NCBI RefSeq assembly: GCF_000725545.1
Contig: NZ_KL647056.1
Location: 124,001 to 188,000 of the forward strand
DNA: 64,000 nt
Reading direction: 5' to 3'
Origin: Streptomyces exfoliatus
GTDB lineage: Bacteria > Actinomycetota > Actinomycetes > Streptomycetales > Streptomycetaceae
Shown here: piece by piece, positions 51,043 to 60,428 of the stretch
Layout of the letters: each line of letters begins with the position of its first letter
Position numbering within the stretch: the first letter of the stretch is position 1
The notes under the pieces: model-generated
What the model was told of the DNA's origin: nothing
The model's database searches: none
What the model saw: only the letters and a program-made list of their open reading frames with translations
Translations under genes and position numbers: made by a program

Positions 51043-53271
51043 TCAGAACGCGGTGCCGCCCAGGTAGGCGTAGCTGTAGACGTCACTGCGGGGGGCGAAG
51101 GGGACCTTCCAGTCGCCGGTGCCCTTGTAGAAGTACGGGGTGCCGTGCGCGGCGGTGACGCCCAGCAGGTCGGGGCGCCCGTCGCGGTCCGCGTCGCCGA
51201 AGCCGACGATGTCGCTGTAGGTGTTCCAGCCGCCGCCGATCCTGGTGCGCGGGGCGAAGGTGCCGTTGCCGTTGCCGAGGTAGAGCCAGAGGACGCCTGC
51301 GGTGTCGCGGGCGACGAGGTCGCCGGCCGCGCCGCCGCCGATGTCGCCGGTGGCGACGATCTTGTTGTAGATGCCCCAGCCATGGCCGGTCTTGACGCGC
51401 GGTGCGAAGGGGGCGGAGGCGTTCCCTGTGCCCTTGTAGAGCCAGAGGTCCCCGGCCTTGTCGGTGGCGACGAGGTCGGCGCGGCCGTCGCCGTTCAGGT
51501 CGCTGCCGCCGGTGATCTTGTTGTAGATCTGCCAGCCGCCGCCGACCCTCACCCGGGGGGCGAGGGCCCGGCCGGTGCCCTGGTGGAGCCAGAGGACGCC
51601 GTTCGTGTCACGGGCGACGATGTCGGAGGGGGCGGCGCCGGCCACGTCGCCGGGGGAGAGGAGCGCGTCGTAGATGTCCCAGCCGGTGCCGAGCGGCTCG
51701 GCCGGGTTGACGGGCCACGATCCGAGGGGCGTGCTCGTGTTGTAGAGGGACAGGTGGCCGGAGGGCTCTCGTATGAGGAGGTCCGGGGTGCCGTTGTCGT
51801 TGAAGTCGTGCGGGACGGTCTTGCGGACGACCTTGAAGGCGCCGGTCTTTTCCACGGCGGGCCCGATGCCGTCGCGCGGCTCGGCTGTGAGGCGCCAGGT
51901 GTAGTCGCCGTTGGGGGCGGGGACGGCGTCGTTGTTCAGGTCGTTGGCGTTCATCCAGTTCTTGGCGTACACGCCGTCCCACTTGAAGCCGACGACGCCC
52001 CCGGCGTAGTGGGAGATACTCGGCTTCCACGTCTTCTTCGTCGCGGTGTGGACCAGCTCGACGCGCACCCTCGTGCTGCTTCTGCTGAGCGTCCAGTTCA
52101 GCCCGAGCGGGAGGGCCGCGCGGTCGAGGTCGATCGTCTCGGGGACGTCGTGACGGAGCAGTTCCAGCGTGGTGGGCTGGCCGGTCGACGCCACGAGGGT
52201 GACGACGGGCCGGGCGCCGTCGGCGCCGGGCGAGACCCGGTAGAGGCCCTCGCCCTGGTCGAGCGTCCCGCCCCGTGCCAGCTGGGTTCCGTCGGCGCCG
52301 GGGGTGGCGCTCGTCGTGTGCTCCAGGAGCTTGGCCGTCTCGCCGGTCGTCAGGGAGCGGGCGTACAGCGCGCGCAGGGCGTCCGGGGGCGCGGTGAGGT
52401 AGGGGGCCGGCCGCCTGTACGTCAGCCAGTCGCCCACCAGTTGGATGCTGAGGTCGTCCTGGACTCCCAGGTCGTGACGTACCGACTCGCCGGTGTCCCG
52501 GCGGGTCACCGTCACCCTCGCGGTGGAGTCGGCGGGCTGCTCCAACCAGGCGATGTGGGTCGCCGAAAGGGCGGTGCCCAGCGTGACGTCGGGCGTCTCG
52601 TACTCCTCGATGACCGCGTGGGCCGTGAGGTCCACGACGGCCGCGAAGCTCCGCTTCACGCCGTCGACCGTGCCCCAATACCGGACCACGGCGTCGGCGG
52701 GCGAGTCCACGTTTATGCTGATGATCTCGGCGTCCGTGGGGAGGCCGGTCACGGTGTCGTCGACCAGGGAACCCGCCGGCTTGCCGACGACGTGGAGCTC
52801 GGTGCCGCCGGTCGCGTTGGGCTTCTTCATGAGGAGACGGCTGCCGGCGTACCCCGCGAAGGTGTAGCTGTCGCCGAGTGGCGTGACGTCGATCTCCAGC
52901 AGGTCGCCCCCCGAGCCCATGTCGTACAGCCGGAAGACGCCGTTCTCGCGGCCCGAGGTCACGATGTCCGTCCGCCGGGCCGTCGTGTAGCCCGGGCCGG
53001 GTAGGAGGGTCGAGACCCCGTCCGCGTACCGCGTCCACCGATACGTGAGCTGAGTGCCCCTCTGGGCGCTCAGGAACCCCGTGGGGCCGGAGCCGACCAC
53101 CCAGGCGTCGACCGGGAACGGGACGACGTCCTGCTGGGTCGTCTGCGCGGCGGCCGTCATGGCCCCCGGCGCCGCCACGGCCGGGACGGCCATCAGGGGT
53201 CCCGCCACGAGGGCGAGCGCGACCATGACCGCTGTGGTGAGCTGCCGTCGGGGCGTACGTGCGTGGGTCAA
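51043..53271 (-). CDS. Exported double beta-propeller FG-GAP protein, array copy 5 (3'-most)
   Basis: A 742-residue protein with a TTG start supported by AAAGGAG seven bases upstream. The signal peptide is TTAVMVALALVAGPLMAVPAVAA. Residues ~50-440 form a beta-rich, probably propeller domain (YRWTRYADGVSTLLPG, ATHIAWLEQ, LDQGEGLYRVSPGADG). Residues ~440-530 are Ig/FlgD-like (PNGDYTWRLTAEPRDGIGP). The C-terminus has about five FG-GAP units (DLNGDGRADLVATDKAGDLWLYKGTG ... WGIYNKI) and ends TGDWKVPFAPR ... GGTAF. No catalytic motif is recognised. Confidence 0.87.
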   Translation of the reverse strand: MTHARTPRRQLTTAVMVALALVAGPLMAVPAVAAPGAMTAAAQTTQQDVVPFPVDAWVVGSGPTGFLSAQRGTQLTYRWTRYADGVSTLLPGPGYTTARRTDIVTSGRENGVFRLYDMGSGGDLLEIDVTPLGDSYTFAGYAGSRLLMKKPNATGGTELHVVGKPAGSLVDDTVTGLPTDAEIISINVDSPADAVVRYWGTVDGVKRSFAAVVDLTAHAVIEEYETPDVTLGTALSATHIAWLEQPADSTARVTVTRRDTGESVRHDLGVQDDLSIQLVGDWLTYRRPAPYLTAPPDALRALYARSLTTGETAKLLEHTTSATPGADGTQLARGGTLDQGEGLYRVSPGADGARPVVTLVASTGQPTTLELLRHDVPETIDLDRAALPLGLNWTLSRSSTRVRVELVHTATKKTWKPSISHYAGGVVGFKWDGVYAKNWMNANDLNNDAVPAPNGDYTWRLTAEPRDGIGPAVEKTGAFKVVRKTVPHDFNDNGTPDLLIREPSGHLSLYNTSTPLGSWPVNPAEPLGTGWDIYDALLSPGDVAGAAPSDIVARDTNGVLWLHQGTGRALAPRVRVGGGWQIYNKITGGSDLNGDGRADLVATDKAGDLWLYKGTGNASAPFAPRVKTGHGWGIYNKIVATGDIGGGAAGDLVARDTAGVLWLYLGNGNGTFAPRTRIGGGWNTYSDIVGFGDADRDGRPDLLGVTAAHGTPYFYKGTGDWKVPFAPRSDVYSYAYLGGTAF

Positions 53272-53319
53272 GGTCGCGCTCCTTTTCAGGGGGATTGCCG
53301 TGGGGGGATCAGACGGGGA

Positions 53320-55539
53320 TCAGAACAGGTCCTTGTACGAGCCGGTCAGCGGCGGCGCGGCGTAGAGCCAGGACCGGGCGGCGAAAGGCACCTTCCAGTC
53401 GCCCGTGCCCGAGTACAGGGCGAGTTCGTCGCTCCTGCCGTCCGGGCCGTGCGCGAGGAGGTCCGCGCGGCCGTCGCGGTCGGCGTCGCCGATGGCGATG
53501 ATCTCGTCGTAGGTGTTCCAGCCGCCGCCTATCTTGGTGCGCGCGGCGAAGGTGCCGTCGCCGTTGCCGAGGTAGAGCCAGAGGTCACCCGCGGTGTCGC
53601 GGGCGACGAGGTCGCCGGCCGCGGCGCCGCCGATGTTGCCGGTGGCGACGATCTTGTTGTAGATGCCCCAGCCGTAGCCGATCTTGACGCGCGGCGCGAA
53701 GGGCGCGGTGGCGGAGCCGGTGCCCTTGTAGAGCCACAGGTCGCCGACCGTGTCGGTGGCGACGAGGTCGGGGCGGGCGTCGCCGTCGAGGTCGCCGCCG
53801 GCGGTGATCTTGTTGTAGATCTGCCAGCCGCCGCCGATCTTCGTCCGCTCGGAGAAGGCCGTCTTGCCGGTACCCGTGTGCAGCCAGAGCGCACCGGTCT
53901 TGTCGCGGGCGACGAGGTCGGCGAACCGGGCGCCGGCGACGTTCCCGGGCGTGACGATCTGGTCGTAGGCGTCCCAGCCCGCCCCGATGTTCGTCTCCTT
54001 CAGCTCGGTCTGGGCGCCGTGCTGGAGGGCCTGGCGGCCGTCGTAGACGAACAGGAAGCCGCCCTCGCGGACGATCAGGTCGGGGGAGCCGGTGTCCGAG
54101 AAGCCGTGCGGGGCCTGCCCGCTGTCGACCGTGAGCGTGCCGGTCCGCTCCACCGGGGCGCCGATGCCGTTGGTGGGCGTCGTCGTCATCTTCCAGGTGT
54201 ACGCGCCGTTGGCGGCGGCGGTGTGGTCGTCGAACAGGCCCGTCCAGTAAGCCCGTCCACGCCCGGTGGTTTCCAGGGAGGAGGTGCTGGTCCACCGCTT
54301 GCCGGTCGCGGTGTGGGTCAGCTCGACGCTCGTCTGCGCGCCGGTGTGCGCGGCGAACTGCCACGTCAGGTAGCCGTCGCCGCTGCTCGTACGGAAGTCG
54401 AAGGTGTCGGGGACCGTCTGGCCCGTCAGCTGGAGCACGATCGGCAGGCCGGTGCTCGCCACGAGGGTGGCGGCGGGGGTGCCGTCGGCGCCGGGGGCGA
54501 TCCGGTAGAGGCCCTGGCCGTGCTCGACCGTGCCGCCCTGGACGAGGAGTGCGTCGTCGGCGTCGCTGCGGACGGAGTCCACGGTGTCGAGGAGCTTGAC
54601 CGTCCGTCCGTCGGTCAGAGAGCGGGCCGTCAGCGCGTGGAGGGGGTTGGGGGCGTGCGCCGTGGTCCCGCCGGCCACGGCGTACGCGACCCAGTCGCCC
54701 ATCAGCTCGTTCAGCGTCGCGCCGGTTCCCAGCGGGATGCGCTCGACGTCGTTCTGACCGCGGCGGCTCACCGCGAGGGTCGCGGAGCTGTCGGTGGAGG
54801 ATTTCTCGGCCCACGCCACGTGCGTGGCGGAGGAGGAGAAGTCTCCGCTCATGGCGGCGGTCGGGAGGGCGCGGTCCTCGACGACGGCGGCGGTGGCGAC
54901 GTCGACCAGGGCCACGCGGGCGTTGGCCACGCCGTCCACCATGTCGTAGTACAGGAGGGAGAGGGTGCCGGGGGCGCTCATCTCGTACCGGCGGATCGAG
55001 GCGTTCGCGGGCAGCCCGGTCACCTTGCGGTCCACGAGGGTGCCCGCCGGCTTGCCGAGGAGGTGGACGTCGGTGCCGCCGTCGGTGCGGGGGACGCGCG
55101 CGATGACGGTGTTGCCGGCCAGCCTGACGAACACCGCGGAGGTGCCCAGGTGCGCGATGTCGATTTCCACGGGGTCTGCGCCGGTCGCCATGTCGTACAC
55201 CGTGTAGACGGTGCCTTCCACCTTGACGACGTGGTCGCTGCGCCACCCGCCCGAGTACCGGCCCGTGGGCAGGGTGGTCGTGACGCCGTCCGCGTACCGC
55301 GTCCAGCGGTAGTTGGTCTGGGTGCCCTCGACCAGGCGGGTCAGGAAGCCGGACGGGCCGTTGCCGACGAGTACGGAGCCGGGCGGGAGGACTATCGCCT
55401 CCTGCTGCGTCTGCTCCGCGGCCGTGACGGCTCCGGTCGCCGCCACGGCGGGGACGGCCGTCAGGGTGCCCACCGTGACGGCCAGGGCGGCGGTGACGGC
55501 GAGGGCGAGTCGTCGGCGGGGCATACGTGCGTGGGCCAA
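53320..55539 (-). CDS. Exported double beta-propeller FG-GAP protein, array copy 4
   Basis: A 739-residue paralogue of its downstream neighbour. A TTG start is proposed because TTG-GCC-CAC-GCA-CGT matches the neighbour's TTG-ACC-CAC-GCA-CGT; an ATG 15 bp later is the alternative. Signal LALAVTAALAVTVGTLTAVPAVAA. Domains are as in the other copies: YRWTRYADGVTTTLPT, VEHGQGLYRIAPGADG, NGAYTWKMTTTPTNGIG, then FG-GAP units (DLDGDARPDLVATDTVGDLWLYKGTG). A strong hairpin lies between it and the upstream array gene. Confidence 0.87.
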   Translation of the reverse strand: MAHARMPRRRLALAVTAALAVTVGTLTAVPAVAATGAVTAAEQTQQEAIVLPPGSVLVGNGPSGFLTRLVEGTQTNYRWTRYADGVTTTLPTGRYSGGWRSDHVVKVEGTVYTVYDMATGADPVEIDIAHLGTSAVFVRLAGNTVIARVPRTDGGTDVHLLGKPAGTLVDRKVTGLPANASIRRYEMSAPGTLSLLYYDMVDGVANARVALVDVATAAVVEDRALPTAAMSGDFSSSATHVAWAEKSSTDSSATLAVSRRGQNDVERIPLGTGATLNELMGDWVAYAVAGGTTAHAPNPLHALTARSLTDGRTVKLLDTVDSVRSDADDALLVQGGTVEHGQGLYRIAPGADGTPAATLVASTGLPIVLQLTGQTVPDTFDFRTSSGDGYLTWQFAAHTGAQTSVELTHTATGKRWTSTSSLETTGRGRAYWTGLFDDHTAAANGAYTWKMTTTPTNGIGAPVERTGTLTVDSGQAPHGFSDTGSPDLIVREGGFLFVYDGRQALQHGAQTELKETNIGAGWDAYDQIVTPGNVAGARFADLVARDKTGALWLHTGTGKTAFSERTKIGGGWQIYNKITAGGDLDGDARPDLVATDTVGDLWLYKGTGSATAPFAPRVKIGYGWGIYNKIVATGNIGGAAAGDLVARDTAGDLWLYLGNGDGTFAARTKIGGGWNTYDEIIAIGDADRDGRADLLAHGPDGRSDELALYSGTGDWKVPFAARSWLYAAPPLTGSYKDLF

Positions 55540-55562
55540 GGCAGGGCTCTCTCTCAAGAGGT

Positions 55563-55592
55563 GCGGGCGTGGCGAGAGATCGCCACGCCCGC
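55563..55592. terminator. 13-bp perfect stem between array genes
   Basis: Arms GCGGGCGTGGCGA and TCGCCACGCCCGC with a 4-nt loop, downstream of array copy 3 and just before the start of copy 4; expected to separate their transcripts. Confidence 0.75.
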
Positions 55593-55659
55593 ATGGACTC
55601 ACGAGAAGTTCGAAAGGTTGTACGCCGACGTGGAGGAATTCGACGGCACAACCCTCGGG

Positions 55660-57900
55660 TTACGAGACCGAGTTGAACTTCGTCCCCTCGCCCGCGTACA
55701 GGTCGGTCGCGACCCGGGTGAACGGCGCGGTCGTGTTCCCCGTACCGAGGTACGCCCACGTGCCGCCCGAGCCGTAGCCGATGAGGTCGGCGCGGCCGTC
55801 GTTGTTCAGGTCTCCCGCGCCGACGAGCTGCGAGAACGCGCCCCATCCGGCGCCGACCCTGACGCGGGGCGCGAACGTGCCGTCGCCCTTGCCGAGGTGG
55901 AGCCACAGCACGCCGGAGGTGTCACGGGTGAGGAGGTCGCCCGCCGAGGCGCCCGCCGTGTTGCCGACGGCCGTGATCTGGTTGTAGATGTTCCAGCCGG
56001 TGCCCGCCTTGACGCGGGCCGCGTAGGGGGCCTGCCAGTTGCCCGTGGCCTTGTAGAGCCACAGGACGCCGCTGGTGTCGGTGGCGAGGAGGTCGGGGCG
56101 GCCGTCGCCGGTCAGGTCGGAGCCCGCGGCGATCTTGTTGTAGACGCCCCAGCCGCTGCCGATCTTGGTGCGGGCGGCGAGGGTGCCGTTGCCGGTGCCG
56201 AGGTAGCTCCACAGGACGCCTGCGGTGTCGCGGGCGACGAAGTCCCCGGCCGGGCCGCCGGCCAGGTTCCCCGCGGCCTCGATCTGGTTGTAGATGCCCC
56301 AGCCGGTGCCGATCTTCGTGCGGCCGGAGGTCTTGATCTGACCCGCGACGGGCCAGTCGAAGGTGTCGTCCCGCCACAGCGCGCCCGAGGCGTCGCGGGC
56401 GACGATGTCCGCCGAGCCGTTGTCGCTGAGGTCGTGGGGGTTGGCCTTGCGGACGACCTGGAAGGCGCCCTGGGCGGTCGCCGGGGCGCCGAAGCCGTCG
56501 GCCGGGGTCGCGGTGACGGACCAGGTGTAGTCGCCGTTCGGGGCGCTGGCGCCGCCCAGGATGCCGTTCCACGCGTAGGTGAAGCGGGTGCCGGACGCGG
56601 GCCGGGGGAGGCGCTGGGTGAGCTTCTTCCCGGTGCGGTGGTGGGTGAGCGTGAGGTCCAGGTCGGCGTCGGCGCGGTTCAGGGTCCACTCCATGGGCAC
56701 GGTCGTGCCGGGCTTCTCCAGGTCGGCCGCGCCGGGGACCTTGGACTCGGACACCTGGACGGCCACGAACCGGCCGGTGTCCGCCGCGAGCGTCACGGCC
56801 GGACGGGCGCCGCCCGCCCCGCCCTCGATCCGGAAGGCGCCGTCCCCGCCGGCGCCGGACCCGCGCACGAGCACGGAGCCGTCCGGGGCGTGGGCCGCGC
56901 TGGAGAAGTTGTCCAGGAGTTCGTACGGGGCGGCGGTGGGGTCGGCGAGGCTCCGCGCGTACAGCGGGCTCGGGCTCTCCCCGCCGGCCGTGCCGGGGAC
57001 GCCGTACAGGAGGACGTCCCCGACGACGCCGGCGACGACGGCGCCGCTCATGGAACCGGTCAGGGGGAACCGCGCGACGCTGTTCGTGACGATCACCGGG
57101 TCCCCGGTCGTGGGGTGGTGGACCCACGCCTCACGGGTGGCGGAGGAGGCGCCCGTCGTGCTCGGGGTCCAGCGCAAGGTGCCCCCGGAACCCTCCCAGT
57201 CGACGACGGTGTTGCTGAGGGCGGTCGTCCTGGCGCTCCACCACGAGGGCGTGTACTGGGCGTTCGGCGACGACCGCGACATCTCGGCGCCCAGGATGAG
57301 CAGCTTGTTCCCGTCGGAGGCGACGACCTTGTAGTCGGTGTTGCGGGTGCGGAGGTTCAGCTTCGACTTCTGGGCGAAGCCGTTGACCCGGGCCAGCTTG
57401 TACAGGTCCTGGTAGCCCTCGGAGCCGGTCGAGACGCTCACGTAGAGGTTCTCGCCGACGGCGCCGACCAGCTTCGCCGGGGCCCCGAACACGGAGTACA
57501 GGTCGAAGTACGTGTACAGGGTGCCGCCGGGGCGCATGTCCCGCAGCCACACCGAACCGCCGCCGTTGCTCGTCACGGCGATGTCGGAGTAGCTGTTGTG
57601 GCCCACGGTGCCCGAGAGGGGGGTGACCGAGCCGTCGGCGTACGTGCGCCACTCCATGACGGTGTTGCCGAGCTCGTCCTTCCGCGAGGTGACGTAGCCG
57701 GTGGTGCCGGTGCTCGCGACGTCGGCGTCGACGGGCAGGGAGGCCTCGGCGGAGGCGGCGGTGGATCCGGCGGCGGCCATCGGGACCGCCGCGACCGCCG
57801 GTGCGGTGACGAGCGTCCCGGCCACCGCTGTGACCGTGGAGAGGGTGAGGAGCACGGCGGCCAGACGGCGGCCGGAGGTGCGTGTCTGGGTCTGGTTCAC
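55660..57900 (-). CDS. Exported double beta-propeller FG-GAP protein, array copy 3
   Basis: A 746-residue protein, the most divergent array member. GTG start after GGAAGAG; signal LAAVLLTLSTVTAVAGTLVTAPAVAA. The N-terminal domain (MEWRTYADGSVTPLSG, GDGAFRIEGGAGGARPAV) keeps the array pattern but without the GEGLYRI block of the other copies. The FlgD-like segment is PNGDYTWSVTATPADGFG. FG-GAP units include DLTGDGRPDLLATDTSGVLWLYKATG, and it ends with a C-terminal EGTKFNSVS. It probably split early from the other copies. Confidence 0.87.
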   Translation of the reverse strand: MNQTQTRTSGRRLAAVLLTLSTVTAVAGTLVTAPAVAAVPMAAAGSTAASAEASLPVDADVASTGTTGYVTSRKDELGNTVMEWRTYADGSVTPLSGTVGHNSYSDIAVTSNGGGSVWLRDMRPGGTLYTYFDLYSVFGAPAKLVGAVGENLYVSVSTGSEGYQDLYKLARVNGFAQKSKLNLRTRNTDYKVVASDGNKLLILGAEMSRSSPNAQYTPSWWSARTTALSNTVVDWEGSGGTLRWTPSTTGASSATREAWVHHPTTGDPVIVTNSVARFPLTGSMSGAVVAGVVGDVLLYGVPGTAGGESPSPLYARSLADPTAAPYELLDNFSSAAHAPDGSVLVRGSGAGGDGAFRIEGGAGGARPAVTLAADTGRFVAVQVSESKVPGAADLEKPGTTVPMEWTLNRADADLDLTLTHHRTGKKLTQRLPRPASGTRFTYAWNGILGGASAPNGDYTWSVTATPADGFGAPATAQGAFQVVRKANPHDLSDNGSADIVARDASGALWRDDTFDWPVAGQIKTSGRTKIGTGWGIYNQIEAAGNLAGGPAGDFVARDTAGVLWSYLGTGNGTLAARTKIGSGWGVYNKIAAGSDLTGDGRPDLLATDTSGVLWLYKATGNWQAPYAARVKAGTGWNIYNQITAVGNTAGASAGDLLTRDTSGVLWLHLGKGDGTFAPRVRVGAGWGAFSQLVGAGDLNNDGRADLIGYGSGGTWAYLGTGNTTAPFTRVATDLYAGEGTKFNSVS

Positions 57901-57975
57901 GTGGTCTCTTCCGGAGAGGGTGGGTCGGTGAGCGTCCGCTACGGGGAGGGGTCTGTGGGACCGGTCCGGGACCGG

Positions 57976-60309
57976 TCAGAAGACCTGGTGGTAGGCGGTG
58001 CTCTCGTCGTCGCCGAGCACCGGGCTGGCCGTACGGGCCGCGAAGGGGTACTTCCAGTCGCCCGTACCGGCGTAGAAGTACGAGGTGTTCCCCGCGCCGC
58101 GGGCGTACAGGTCGGGCTTGCCGTCCTTGTTGCCGTCGCCGATGCCGACGATGTCGGTGTACGGGCCCCAGCCGGCGCCGATCGGCGTCCGCGCGGCGAA
58201 GGTGCCGTCGCCCTTGCCGAGGTACAGCCACAGCTTCCCGGCCTTGTCGCGGGCGACGAGGTCACCGGCTGTGCGGCCGCCGCGGATGCCGCCGCCGATG
58301 TCGCCGGTGGCGGTGATCTGGTTGTAGATGCCCCAGCCGTGGCCGATCTTCTTCCGCGGGTTGTACAGCGCGGAGCGGCTGGCGCTCGACGGGTACAGCC
58401 AGAGGTCGCCGGCCTTGTCGACGGCGACGAGGTCGGGCTTTCCGTCACCGTTGAGGTCGCTGCCGCCGGTCAGTTCGGTGTACGTGTTCCAGCCGCCGCC
58501 GATTCTCGTCCGGGGCGGGAACGCCACGTTGAACGAGGGCCCGGCACCGTCGTACCGCCAGAGCACGCCGCTCCTGTCGCGGGCGACGAAGTCGCCGCCG
58601 ACGCCGCCCAGGTTGCCGACGGACTCGATCCGGTCGTAGACGTGCCAGCTGTACCCGGCCCGCTTGCGCTCCCCGGCGGCTGTCAGGGTCTTCCGGGTCG
58701 CGTCGTAGGCGGTGTCGGTCCACCACAGGACGCCTTCGGCGTCCCGGGCGAGCAGGTCGGGTGCCCGGTCGTCGTCGAGGTCGTGGGCGTCGCCGGTGTG
58801 GTTGGCGTGGAACTGGCCGGAGGCCACCAGGTCGGGACCGATGCCGTTCTGCGGGACCGCGCGGAACGACCAGTCGTAGGTGCCGTAGGAGGCGTTCCTG
58901 CCCAGATTCGACTTCTCGGCGATCTCGGCCCAGGACAGGCCGAACGTCTGGGAGCCGTAGAAGTAGTCGGCGGGGGCCCTGAAGGTGACGTGCATCTTGG
59001 TCGAGAAGGTCTCGCCGGACCTGCGGTGGGTCAGCTTGAGGTAGACGTCGGCGTTGACCCGGGACATCCGCCACTTCAGGTGGGTCCAGGCGGGTTCGCC
59101 GTCGAGGTCGACCGTGTGGAGGTCGGTCCCGAGGTACGTCAGCTCGGTCGGCTGCCCGCTGGAGGCGACGAGCTCGGCGGCCGGCCGGCCGTCCTCGCCG
59201 GGGGCGATCCGGTAGAGGCCCTCGCCCTTGCCGACGAGGCCGCCGCTCACCAGCAGGGTGCCGTCGGGAGCGGGCACGGCGGTGTTGATGTGGTCGAGGA
59301 GCTCGACCGTCTCGTCGGAGGTCGTGGACCTGGCGGTCAACGCCTGGATCATGCCGACCGGCGGGGTGTCCAGGCCCTGATCGAGGGCGACCGGGGTGCC
59401 GTACGTGACCCACGTGCCCACCAGGCCGACGTGGGTCTTCCCGAACTCCTTGCCCACGGCGACGCGCCGCACCGTCTCGGTGGTCCGGTCGGCGATCGCG
59501 AGCGTCACGTTCCTGCCGTAGGTCTCCGGCCAGGCGGCGTGCTGGGGGGAGAGGGCGGAGGTGCTGCCCGTCGAGTTGCCCTCCAGGACCGCGAACGCGG
59601 GACCCGCCTCGGCGGTGGCCACGTCGACCGTGGTCCGGTACCGGTCGATGACCGTGTCGGAGCGCGTGGCGTAGCCGAGGAGCGCGGTCCCGCCGTGGGA
59701 GGCCTCGACGGAGTGGATGATCGCGCCCTCGGGCAGACCGGTCACCTTCCGGGCGGACCGCGTGTCCCCGGTCGCGTCGAGGAGCAGCAGCTCCCCGGCG
59801 CCGTCCGTGCCGGTCCCCGTGGCGAGCAGCGTGGAGCCGACGAGGCCCGCGAACCCGTGGTCGGCTCCGAGCTTGGTGAAGTCGACGTCGACGGGGGCGG
59901 CGCCCGTGGTCATGTTCCGCAGCGTGATGTGCTGCGACCGGCCGCTGTACAGGCCCTCCTCGGACGTCATGAGGATGTCCGAGGTCTCCGTGGAGAAGAC
60001 CTCGGAGCGCGTCAGATCCGTCGCGGGCAGCGTCGTCGTCGTGCCGTCCGCGTACGTCGTCCAGCGCAGTTTGTACCGGTCGGGACCGATGTAGTCCCGG
60101 GTCAGGAAGCCGGTCCGGCCGGCCCCGAGGAGGGTGCCGCCCGGGTCCGCGATCGGGGTCGCCGCCTCGGCCGCGGCCGCGGCGAACGCCCCGGGCGCGG
60201 CAGGGGCCGCCGTCGCCGGGACGGTGAGGAGCCCCGCGCCGAGGGTGACCGCGAGGACGGTGGTGACGGCGGTGCCGAGACCGTGCCGGGTGATGCGTAC
60301 TGAGCTCAA
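57976..60309 (-). CDS. Exported double beta-propeller FG-GAP protein, array copy 2
   Basis: A 777-residue protein. TTG start with GGGGGG placed 5 bases upstream. Signal GTAVTTVLAVTLGAGLLTVPATAA is almost the same as in array copy 1. N-terminal domain with LRWTTYADGTTTTLPA and GKGEGLYRIAPGEDG; FlgD-like region GTYDWSFRAVPQNGIGP; FG-GAP units DLNGDGKPDLVAVDKAGDLWLYPSS and DLVARDKAGKLWLYLGKGDGTF. A small insertion (GGGIRGGRTAG) distinguishes it. It ends STAYHQVF. Confidence 0.87.
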   Translation of the reverse strand: MSSVRITRHGLGTAVTTVLAVTLGAGLLTVPATAAPAAPGAFAAAAAEAATPIADPGGTLLGAGRTGFLTRDYIGPDRYKLRWTTYADGTTTTLPATDLTRSEVFSTETSDILMTSEEGLYSGRSQHITLRNMTTGAAPVDVDFTKLGADHGFAGLVGSTLLATGTGTDGAGELLLLDATGDTRSARKVTGLPEGAIIHSVEASHGGTALLGYATRSDTVIDRYRTTVDVATAEAGPAFAVLEGNSTGSTSALSPQHAAWPETYGRNVTLAIADRTTETVRRVAVGKEFGKTHVGLVGTWVTYGTPVALDQGLDTPPVGMIQALTARSTTSDETVELLDHINTAVPAPDGTLLVSGGLVGKGEGLYRIAPGEDGRPAAELVASSGQPTELTYLGTDLHTVDLDGEPAWTHLKWRMSRVNADVYLKLTHRRSGETFSTKMHVTFRAPADYFYGSQTFGLSWAEIAEKSNLGRNASYGTYDWSFRAVPQNGIGPDLVASGQFHANHTGDAHDLDDDRAPDLLARDAEGVLWWTDTAYDATRKTLTAAGERKRAGYSWHVYDRIESVGNLGGVGGDFVARDRSGVLWRYDGAGPSFNVAFPPRTRIGGGWNTYTELTGGSDLNGDGKPDLVAVDKAGDLWLYPSSASRSALYNPRKKIGHGWGIYNQITATGDIGGGIRGGRTAGDLVARDKAGKLWLYLGKGDGTFAARTPIGAGWGPYTDIVGIGDGNKDGKPDLYARGAGNTSYFYAGTGDWKYPFAARTASPVLGDDESTAYHQVF

Positions 60310-60329
60310 GAGATCCCCCCCATGATCTG

Positions 60330-60361
60330 CGAACGGCGCGCGAACACGCGCGCGCCGTTCG
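60330..60361. terminator. 13-bp perfect stem between array genes
   Basis: Arms CGAACGGCGCGCG and CGCGCGCCGTTCG with a 6-nt loop lie between the stop of array copy 1 and the TTG start of copy 2. Confidence 0.78.
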
Positions 60362-60428
60362 ATCAGACTCTTGATCGACGCGGGGGGTTGTACGGGAAGA
60401 GGCCGAACTTCCTTATGGGTGTGGGGTG

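Noticed and set aside
53263..60303. A 2346-residue plus-strand open frame across the array
   Set aside because: It is antisense to five clear genes, is Val/Gly/Asp/Arg-rich with no domain, and only reflects the lack of stop codons in GC-rich repeats.
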